Source: Gammaproteobacteria bacterium
GTDB taxonomy: Bacteria > Pseudomonadota > Gammaproteobacteria > Arenicellales > Spongiicolonaceae
Direction of reading: 5' to 3'
Assembly (NCBI GenBank): GCA_007570945.1
Contig: RKSH01000140.1
Location: forward strand, 1-6,095
Length of the DNA stretch: 6,095 bases
The translations under genes were made by a program, and so were the position numbers. This document shows positions 1 to 4,889 of this stretch, piece by piece (position 1 is the stretch's first letter; each line of letters starts with the position of its first letter). The notes beneath the pieces are model-generated. The model searched no databases. It worked only from the letters and a program-made list of their open reading frames with translations, and was not told the origin of the DNA.

Positions 1-785
1 AGAAAGTCGGGGTTGGACTCGGCGGCCAGCGCGACCCATTCATCCTCGGACTGCGGATGCGGCATTGCCAACTCCGCATCCTCGGCCAGCGGCACCGGGT
101 CCTCCGGCGGCACATCCACCAACTCCGTCAGCCCGCGCCGCGCATCCTCCACCGCGTTGGCGGCGCGAATCTCGCCGACCCGGGCCAACTCATAACGCGC
201 CTTGGCTTCAAAAACGGCGGTGCGGTTGTCAAGGCCCACCGCCAAGCGCTGCCGCGCGCGCGCCAGTTGCGAATCGATGGCGGCGACCTCGCTGCGCGAC
301 AAAGTTAAATTGTCACCCGCCGACAGCAGGCCGAAATAACGCTCGGCGATGCGCACAATTAAATCCTGCCGCGCGCGGTCCAGGTTGTGGTCGGCGGTGC
401 GCGCCTGCAACTGCGCCTGGCGGTAGCGGGAAAAGCTGGCGGCGTTGTACAGCGGCTGGGTGAGGTCCAGCGAGTAGCGGCTTTCGTCAAAACCAACCCG
501 GCCGCCACCGCCACCGGCCGATGAACCATCACCCTGGTTGCGCCGCGCCCGCACCCGGCCGTGTTGCGCCGAACCGTCCACCACCGGGCCCAGCGCCGTG
601 CGCGCCAGCGGCACGCGCATCCGCTCGGCTTGGTGGTCGAGCAGGGCCTTGCGGTAGGCGGCGTCGTTGTTCAGCGACAGTTTGTACAGCGTCCACAAAT
701 CATCCGCCGCCCGCGCCGGCGCGCACAGTGCAACGGCGGCCGCGGCGACCGCGGCGGCGTAAACGATTCGGCGGAACTGCGGCAC
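1..785 (-). CDS. tolC: TolC-family outer membrane channel protein, N-terminal part (3' end outside window)
   Basis: The first 261 codons of a TolC-like protein are present; the gene continues past the left edge. TolC trimers form the outer membrane and periplasmic duct of type I secretion and RND efflux systems. The GTG at 785 begins a Sec signal peptide: basic MPQFRR, an Ala/Val-rich core, and an ARA|ADD cleavage site near residue 26. The mature start DDLWTLYKLSLNNDAAYRKA matches the family's opening helix. Next come the beta-strand motif SLDLTQPLYNAASFSRYRQA (about 105-124), then the long coiled-coil helices with IAERYFGLL (146-154) and RQRLAVGLDNRTAVFEAKA (178-196), ending at the start of the second structural repeat. 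Residues 79-97 form an Arg/Gly/Ser-rich low-complexity insert. No ATG lies nearby upstream and no Shine-Dalgarno is obvious. The start is 25 bases after the hspQ stop, suggesting cotranscription. The family is sure; orthology to E. coli TolC rather than another family member is less so. Confidence 0.93.
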   Translation of the reverse strand, partial: MPQFRRIVYAAAVAAAAVALCAPARAADDLWTLYKLSLNNDAAYRKALLDHQAERMRVPLARTALGPVVDGSAQHGRVRARRNQGDGSSAGGGGGRVGFDESRYSLDLTQPLYNAASFSRYRQAQLQARTADHNLDRARQDLIVRIAERYFGLLSAGDNLTLSRSEVAAIDSQLARARQRLAVGLDNRTAVFEAKARYELARVGEIRAANAVEDARRGLTELVDVPPEDPVPLAEDAELAMPHPQSEDEWVALAAESNPDF

Positions 786-810
786 AGGCGCGGCGGTGCG
801 GCCGGGCCGC

Positions 811-1161
811 TCAGTGGGTGTGGTCTTTGGGCAGCACGTAAACCGCCTCGGCGCCCTCACCCTTGCGGGCGAAAAACTTTTCCGCCGCCGGGTGGTTCAC
901 CGGCTCCCCGCTTTCATCGCATACCAGGTTCTGCTCCGAAACATATGCGATGTAACTCTGCCGCGTTTCCTCGGCCTCGGCGAACAGGTGGTAGAACGGC
1001 TGGTCTTTGCGCGGGCGGATGTCCTCGGGAATGGACAGCCACCATTCCTCGGTGTTGCTGAACTCCGGGTCCACGTCAAAAATCACCCCGCGAAACGGAA
1101 ACAGCCGGTGGCGCACCACCTGGCCGATGGTGTATTTGGCGTTTCTGCTGGTGGCGTTCAT
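811..1161 (-). CDS. hspQ: Heat shock protein HspQ (hemimethylated-DNA-binding YccV-like)
   Basis: A 116-residue protein made of a single YccV-like domain. In enterobacteria HspQ is a heat-induced small protein that binds hemimethylated origin DNA, affects DnaA stability, and acts as a specificity enhancer and substrate of Lon protease (knowledge from E. coli and Yersinia, not visible here). The sequence shows the family core: KYTIGQVVRHRLFPFRGVIF (9-28), DVDPEFSNTEEWW (29-41), IRPRKDQPFYHLF (48-60), IAYVSEQNLV (71-80) and SGEPVNHP (84-91). The RPRKDQPFYHL block and the longer C-terminus resemble alphaproteobacterial HspQ more than the roughly 105-residue E. coli protein. The ATG at 1161 is chosen because homology begins within ten residues of it. 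Reading further upstream in this frame only crosses moaB out of frame. The gene lies 19 bases after the moaB stop, and no Shine-Dalgarno is visible. Confidence 0.93.
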   Translation of the reverse strand: MNATSRNAKYTIGQVVRHRLFPFRGVIFDVDPEFSNTEEWWLSIPEDIRPRKDQPFYHLFAEAEETRQSYIAYVSEQNLVCDESGEPVNHPAAEKFFARKGEGAEAVYVLPKDHTH

Positions 1162-1198
1162 CGCGGGTTTTATACACCACTTAGGCGCGGTTTTCCAG
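1162..1198 (-). promoter_or_regulatory. Possible promoter immediately upstream of hspQ
   Basis: On the minus strand, TGGAAA (1197-1192) is followed by a 17-base spacer and TATAAA (1174-1169), a 5/6 match to the sigma-70 -10 box. Extended by one base, the upstream element reads CTGGAAA, one mismatch from the CTTGAAA -35 element of heat-shock sigma-32 promoters. The downstream element does not match the sigma-32 -10 consensus. Transcription would begin about seven bases past TATAAA, at or next to the hspQ ATG (1161), giving a leaderless or nearly leaderless mRNA. This is pattern matching only. It overlaps the last codons of moaB, and AT-rich spots are rare enough here to attract attention by chance. 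Confidence 0.33.
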
Positions 1199-1717
1199 CA
1201 GGCGCGGCAACAGTTCGGCGAGGTTGCACGGGCGGGTGCGGAAGTCCAGTTGCAGGCGGAGCAGTTGGTCCCAGGCCGTGGCACAGGCGCCGACTGATCC
1301 GGGCAACACGAAAATATACGTGCCGTTGGCCACGCCGGCCAGGGCGCGCGACTGCACGGTGGAGGCGCCGATCTCCCCGAAAGACAGCGCGCGAAACGTC
1401 TCGCCGAAGCCGGGGATGGTTTTGTCCAGCAGCGGCGCCACCGCCTCCGGCGTGCCGTCGCGGCCGGTGACGCCGGTGCCGCCGGTGGACAGCACCACCT
1501 GCACCCCGGCATCGGCAATCCACCGCGACAGCACGGCGCGCACCTGGTAAATGTCGTCCTTGACCATGGTTTTGTCCACCACGCGGTGGCCGGCATCGGC
1601 GGCTCTTGCGGCCAGCAATTTGCCGGACTTGTCCCCGGCCTCGGTGCGCGAGTCGGAGACGGTGAGGACGGCGACCGGCAGCGAAATAAATTCACGCTGT
1701 TTTTTGTCGGCGGGCAT
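1181..1717 (-). CDS. moaB: Molybdenum cofactor biosynthesis protein MoaB (MoaB/MogA family)
   Basis: A 178-residue MoCF-domain protein, close to the 170 residues of E. coli MoaB. The family binds molybdopterin; MogA, and MoaB in some organisms, adenylylates it before molybdenum insertion, while the role of E. coli MoaB itself is unsettled. Visible motifs are FISLPVAVLTVSDSR (10-24), VQVVLSTGGTGVTGRDGTPE (72-91) with the glycine-rich pterin-binding loop and Asp87, PGFGETFRALSFGEIGAST (102-120), QSRALAGVANGTYIFVLPGS (122-141) and the tail LDFRTRPCNL (157-166). The SFEEIGTSTLQSRAVAGVAN-type block is diagnostic of MoaB rather than MogA. The ATG at 1717 lies 25 bases after the amidase stop, and family homology starts about ten residues in. 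No other cofactor genes are in the window, so its presence here looks like operon packing. The family call is firm; the exact enzymatic role is open. Confidence 0.95.
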   Translation of the reverse strand: MPADKKQREFISLPVAVLTVSDSRTEAGDKSGKLLAARAADAGHRVVDKTMVKDDIYQVRAVLSRWIADAGVQVVLSTGGTGVTGRDGTPEAVAPLLDKTIPGFGETFRALSFGEIGASTVQSRALAGVANGTYIFVLPGSVGACATAWDQLLRLQLDFRTRPCNLAELLPRLLENRA

Positions 1718-1741
1718 GCGGCGAATGGTAGCACGGCGAAC

Positions 1742-2890
1742 TTAACTGCACGCCTCCTTGTGCCGGCGGCAAAAATTTTGGATGGCGCGCAAAATCGCCT
1801 GCGCCAGTTTGCGGCGGTGTTTGCGCGAGCGCAGCAACTTTTCTTCTTTCGGATTGGAGATGTAGGCGGTCTCCACCAGAATGGAACGAATGTCCGGCGA
1901 CTTCAGCACGGCGAAGCCGGCCTGCTCCACTCTTTCGCTGTGCAAGGGGCCGATTTTTTTTAATTCCTTCAGCACCTCGGCGCCGAGAATTTTGCTGTCG
2001 TTGATGGCGCTGGTCATGGACATGTCCATCATCGCCGCCGCCACGTCGGGGTCGGCGCCGTGCAAATTAATGCCGGCCGAGAAGTCCGACAAGTTTTCCC
2101 GCCGCGCCAGCCGCCGCGCGGTTTCACTGGACGCGCCCTTGAGCGACAGCGCATAAACCGACGAGCCGCGCGCACTGCGGTTTGTGACCGCGTCGGCGTG
2201 AATGGAAACAAACAATGTGGCGCCGGCCTGGTACGCCAGGTTGATGCGCTTGCGCAGGTTCACGTAGTAGTCGCCCTTGCGAATCAAAAACGCCCGCATG
2301 CCCGGCGCCTTGTCGATGCGCCGCGCCAGGTCGGTGGCCACCGCCAGCACCACGTCTTTCTCGCGCGTGCCGCGCTTGCCGATGGCGCCGGGGTCCTCAC
2401 CGCCGTGGCCGGCGTCCACGGCGACGATGATGGGGCTTTTGCGCGGCCGTTTTTGCTTTGGCGTCGGCGCGGGTTTTGGTTTTGCAGCCGCCGGCTTATC
2501 GCCCGGAAAAGTGAGCACCAACCGGTAGTTGCGTCCCGAGCCGGGCGGCAAAAGGTAGGCTTTGTGCGGCACCTGGCGCGCCATGTCCAGCACCAGGCGC
2601 AGCACATGCGGCTTGGGGTGGCCGGCGCGAATTTTTTTCACCAGTGCAATGGTGGACTTCGGCAGCCTGCCGCCGAGCACCGTGCCGGGCATGTCCACCA
2701 CCACGCGAAACGGATTCTCCACCGTGTACACGCGGTACAAAATCGGCCCGTCCAAATCCACCACCATCTGCGTCCGGTCGGGCGCGCGCCACATGCGAAT
2801 TTCGTTGACGCTGACGGCGAATGCCGCGCCGCTGACCAGCAGCAACGCAACCCCGGCGGCGGCGAAGGTGGCGGCGCGCGCGGTTTTCAT
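1742..2890 (-). CDS. amiB: N-acetylmuramoyl-L-alanine amidase, AmiB/AmiC type (AMIN + Amidase_3)
   Basis: A 382-residue periplasmic zinc amidase that cuts the bond between N-acetylmuramic acid and the stem peptide at the division septum. Residues 1-25 form a Sec signal peptide ending GAAFA|VS with no twin arginine, as in AmiB rather than AmiC. The AMIN domain, which targets septal peptidoglycan, spans about 27-128. A Pro/Lys/Ala-rich linker (131-150) precedes the Amidase_3 domain (about 153-374). Zinc and catalytic residues are visible: His162 (DAGHGGEDPG), Glu177 (REKDVVL), His231 (VSIHADA) and Glu340 (LVETAYISNP). The segment from about 251 to 300 corresponds to the autoinhibitory helix region that EnvC/NlpD-type activators displace in AmiB/C. 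There is no C-terminal LysM domain. Two late cysteines (374, 381) flank a basic tail. The ATG at 2890 overlaps the tsaE stop as ATGA, implying translational coupling. A longer reading to 3001 is rejected because it re-uses tsaE DNA. Confidence 0.95.
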   Translation of the reverse strand: MKTARAATFAAAGVALLLVSGAAFAVSVNEIRMWRAPDRTQMVVDLDGPILYRVYTVENPFRVVVDMPGTVLGGRLPKSTIALVKKIRAGHPKPHVLRLVLDMARQVPHKAYLLPPGSGRNYRLVLTFPGDKPAAAKPKPAPTPKQKRPRKSPIIVAVDAGHGGEDPGAIGKRGTREKDVVLAVATDLARRIDKAPGMRAFLIRKGDYYVNLRKRINLAYQAGATLFVSIHADAVTNRSARGSSVYALSLKGASSETARRLARRENLSDFSAGINLHGADPDVAAAMMDMSMTSAINDSKILGAEVLKELKKIGPLHSERVEQAGFAVLKSPDIRSILVETAYISNPKEEKLLRSRKHRRKLAQAILRAIQNFCRRHKEACS

Positions 2891-3336
2891 CTTGGCGCCA
2901 CGCTGAGGGTGAGGCCGCGCGCATGCGCATCGCCCGGCACGGTGGCGAGGGTGACGGCCACATCGGCCGGCGGCAAAAAACCGGCGGCGCGCTGCGGCCA
3001 CTCCACCAGCACCACCGCCGCGCCGTCCAGATAATCGCGAAAGCCGATGCCCTCCAACTCCGCCGCCGATTCCAGACGGTACAAATCAAAATGATGCGCC
3101 GCGCCGCCGCCGGCGACGGGATAACTTTGCACCAAATTAAATGTCGGACTGTTCACCACGTCGGTTGCGCCAAGCCCCTGCAGGATGGCGCGCGCCAACA
3201 CGGTTTTCCCGGCGCCGAGTTCACCGCTCAACGTCACCAGCATGCCCGGCCGCACAACATCCCGCGCCAGCCGCGCACCAAAGTCAACCGTCGCCTGTTC
3301 ACTGTCAACAGTGAACGCACCATGTTCACCGTTCAC
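2887..3336 (-). CDS. tsaE: tRNA threonylcarbamoyladenosine biosynthesis ATPase TsaE
   Basis: A 149-residue P-loop ATPase (E. coli TsaE has 153 residues). It works in the cytoplasm with TsaB and TsaD to add threonylcarbamoyl to A37 of ANN-decoding tRNAs. The sequence shows EQATVDFGARLA (13-24), Walker A GELGAGKT (38-45), SPTFNLVQSYP (63-73), the family signature HHFDLYRLES (81-90) and VEWPQRAAGFLPP (111-123). The start is GTG at 3336: its GTGA overlaps the nnr stop, it gives the usual family length, and the frame has no ATG between there and the conserved domain. Reading further upstream enters nnr out of frame. The TGA at 2889-2887 overlaps the amidase ATG. The first ten or so residues are encoded by an unusual GTTCAC repeat cluster and are not conserved. 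The function is near certain from the motifs and the nnr-tsaE-amidase context. Confidence 0.96.
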   Translation of the reverse strand: MNGEHGAFTVDSEQATVDFGARLARDVVRPGMLVTLSGELGAGKTVLARAILQGLGATDVVNSPTFNLVQSYPVAGGGAAHHFDLYRLESAAELEGIGFRDYLDGAAVVLVEWPQRAAGFLPPADVAVTLATVPGDAHARGLTLSVAPR

Positions 3337-3338
3337 TG
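3297..3338. repeat. GTTCAC repeat/palindrome cluster across the nnr-tsaE junction
   Basis: Four copies of GTTCAC or its complement fall within 42 bases. GTTCACTGT (3297-3305) and ACAGTGAAC (3308-3316) form a perfect 9-base inverted repeat with a 2-base centre. GTTCACC (3324-3330) and GTTCACT (3331-3337) are tandem heptamers. The last unit contains both the nnr stop and the tsaE GTG start. The arrangement resembles the heptamer-type short repeats found in some bacterial genomes, but I cannot see whether it recurs elsewhere. The repeats are real in the sequence; any role (mobile short repeat, hairpin affecting tsaE translation, protein-binding site) is inference. Confidence 0.6.
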
Positions 3339-4811
3339 CGGCGAATCCAAAAGCCGGTTGTGCAGCCTGCGCACCAACGGCGGCAAGTCGGTGGCCGCCA
3401 TGCCCACCGCGCCCTCCGCCGCCGCCGCATCGCCGGCCGCGGCATGCAGTTGCACGCCGCAACATGCGCCGTCCATCACGCCCTGGCCCTGGGCGATGAA
3501 CGCGCCGACCACTCCGCTCAGCACATCGCCCATGCCGGCCGCGGCCATGCCGGGGTTGCCGGCGGCGCACAGCCATGTTTGCCCGCCGCCGGCGAGCACC
3601 GTGCCGGCGCCCTTGAGCGCGCACACGCCGCCGTAACGGCCGGCAATGTCGGCCGCCGCCTGCAAACGCCCGGCCTGCACCGCGGCGGTGCCAACGCCGA
3701 GCAGCCGCGCGGCCTCGCCGGGGTGCGGCGTCAGGACCCAGTTGTCGCGGCGCGCGGATTCCCGCGCCAGCAGGCCAAGCGCATCGGCGTCCACCACCAT
3801 GGGCCGGCCGAGTTCCAGCGCCGTGGCGAAAGCATCCACGGCAAAAGCGCCGGCGCCGAGTCCGGGGCCGGCGACAACGGCGGTGAAGCGGCCCGCGTTT
3901 GCGCGCAACTCGCCGAGTTCAACCGTCATCACCTCCGGCCGCGCGCGGGCGGCGGCGTTGTCTTCGGTGCACAGCGTCACCAGCCCGGCGCCGGCGCGCA
4001 CCGCGCCCTCGGCGGCCATCACCGCCGCGCCGCCCATGCCGCGGCCGCCGCCGAGTACCAGGACATGGCCGGCGGCATGCTTGTGCGCGTCGCGGTCGCG
4101 GCGGCGCAGAATGGTTTTGAGATGCGCGTCGCCAAGCAGCCGCGCATCGGCGGCAACCGAATCGTAAACCGAGTCGGCGACGCCGAGGGTGTCGAGCAAA
4201 ACCTCGCCGGCAAGGTGCGCGCCGCGGCCGGTGAACAGGCCGGGCTTTTTGGCGATGAAGGTGACGGTGACGCCGGCGGCCAAGGCGCTGCCGTAAACTT
4301 TGCCGCTGTCGCAGCACAAACCGGAAGGCACGTCCACGGCGATGACCGCGGCCGCCGCATCGTTGATGCGCGCAAACAACTTTGCGGTCGCCGCGTCCAC
4401 ATCGCGGGAGACGCCGGCGCCGAGCAGCGCGTCCACAATTAAAGTCTCCGCATCGGGGGTGAACTCGGCGAGGGGCGCGATGGCGGCGCCGGCGGCCGCG
4501 GCGGATTCTTTTTGCGCGGCGCTCACCCCGCTTTGCGGCGCGCCGGCGGCAAACACGCGCACCGGATAGCCGCTTTGCGCGGCCAGGCGCGCGACCACGT
4601 AACCGTCACCGCCATTGTTGCCGCCGCCGCACAGCACCGCCAACGGCCGCCGCGCTGAAAATCGCCGGCGAATCACCGCAAACACCGCCGCCCCGGCGCG
4701 CCGCATTAATTCTTCGCCGCTCAAGCCGTTTTCCATGGCGGCGCGCTCCAGCGTGCGCACCGCGCGGACCGAATACAGGTTGTGCGCATCACAAGGCATG
4801 GCGGCGGTCAT
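3333..4811 (-). CDS. nnr: Bifunctional NAD(P)H-hydrate repair enzyme Nnr (epimerase + ADP-dependent dehydratase)
   Basis: A 492-residue two-domain cytoplasmic enzyme, near the usual length of about 500. The N-terminal YjeF_N domain (about 12-215) interconverts the R and S forms of hydrated NAD(P)H. The C-terminal carbohydrate-kinase-like domain (about 230-488) dehydrates the S form using ADP. Epimerase motifs are CGGGNNGGDGYVVAR (61-75), IVDALLGAG (125-133) with Asp126, VDVPSGL (159-165) and FIAKKPGLFTGRG (185-197). Dehydratase motifs are HVLVLGGGRGMGGA (249-262), AGPGLGAG (314-321), VVDADALGLL (339-348), LTPHPGEAARLLG (360-372), ALKGAGTVLAG (398-408) and NPGMAAAGMGDVLSG (419-433), with the catalytic Asp at 429. 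ATG 4811 is taken as the start; a second in-frame ATG at 4799 is equally possible, since homology begins near residue 12. The gene is divergent from queG and its stop overlaps the tsaE GTG. It is probably the first gene of the operon. Confidence 0.96.
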   Translation of the reverse strand: MTAAMPCDAHNLYSVRAVRTLERAAMENGLSGEELMRRAGAAVFAVIRRRFSARRPLAVLCGGGNNGGDGYVVARLAAQSGYPVRVFAAGAPQSGVSAAQKESAAAAGAAIAPLAEFTPDAETLIVDALLGAGVSRDVDAATAKLFARINDAAAAVIAVDVPSGLCCDSGKVYGSALAAGVTVTFIAKKPGLFTGRGAHLAGEVLLDTLGVADSVYDSVAADARLLGDAHLKTILRRRDRDAHKHAAGHVLVLGGGRGMGGAAVMAAEGAVRAGAGLVTLCTEDNAAARARPEVMTVELGELRANAGRFTAVVAGPGLGAGAFAVDAFATALELGRPMVVDADALGLLARESARRDNWVLTPHPGEAARLLGVGTAAVQAGRLQAAADIAGRYGGVCALKGAGTVLAGGGQTWLCAAGNPGMAAAGMGDVLSGVVGAFIAQGQGVMDGACCGVQLHAAAGDAAAAEGAVGMAATDLPPLVRRLHNRLLDSPQ

Positions 4812-4885
4812 GATAACAGTGCGGCGGCGGCGGTTGCCGGTGCGTGCTATGCTCGGCGGCGCCCCTTTGCCACCGTGAAAAAACC
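4812..4885. promoter_or_regulatory. Divergent nnr/queG intergenic region
   Basis: This 74-base gap must hold the promoters of queG (rightward) and of the nnr operon (leftward), unless these lie inside the genes. Toward queG, TGC followed by TATGCT (4845-4853) resembles an extended -10 element (TGn plus a 4/6 -10 match). It would start transcription near 4860 and give a leader of about 26 bases. The only -35-like TTGCCG (4834-4839) is far too close to pair with it. Toward nnr I find no convincing promoter. A CGG triplet run occupies 4821-4833. No Shine-Dalgarno is evident before either gene. Confidence 0.4.
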
Positions 4886-4889
4886 GTGA
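4875..4889 (+). other. Four-codon mini reading frame overlapping the queG start
   Basis: GTG AAA AAA CCG TGA reads as MKKP and stops. Its TGA shares bases with the queG GTG start (GTGA at 4886-4889), the same stop-start overlap seen at nnr-tsaE and tsaE-amidase. It could act as a translational lead-in or be chance. With one more A in the six-A run the frame would fuse to queG as MKKTVNN. There is no ribosome site in front of it, so translation is unproven. Confidence 0.2.

Noticed and set aside
79..830. Plus-strand frames over the left end (for example 65-463 and 521-841)
   Set aside because: They are antisense to the TolC-family gene, rich in Pro/Arg/Ala, and have no motif. The minus-strand frame has a signal peptide and clear family helices.
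1162..1734. Upstream extension of the hspQ frame to 1734
   Set aside because: This part is the moaB gene read in the wrong frame (Arg/Pro/Cys-rich). HspQ homology begins right after the ATG at 1161.
2891..3001. N-terminal extension of the amidase to 3001
   Set aside because: It re-uses tsaE DNA, is Arg-rich, and would bury the clear signal peptide that begins at 2890.
2060..3034. A 324-codon open frame on the plus strand
   Set aside because: It is antisense to the amidase and tsaE, with low-complexity Arg/His/Gly content and no recognisable motif.
3337..3624. N-terminal extension of tsaE to 3624
   Set aside because: It re-uses the nnr 3' end in another frame, is Gly/Arg-rich, and would make TsaE far longer than the family.
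3360..4442. A 360-codon open frame on the plus strand
   Set aside because: It is exactly antisense to nnr, whose motifs are unmistakable. The translation is Gly/Ala/Arg/His-rich without any domain. Long antisense frames are expected at this GC content.
4821..4833. CGG triplet run as a functional repeat
   Set aside because: Only about four units, and GCG/CGG runs are common throughout this GC-rich window.
4844..4885. QueG start at the earlier GTG (4844)
   Set aside because: The added 14 residues have no family similarity and would begin upstream of the likely transcription start near 4860.
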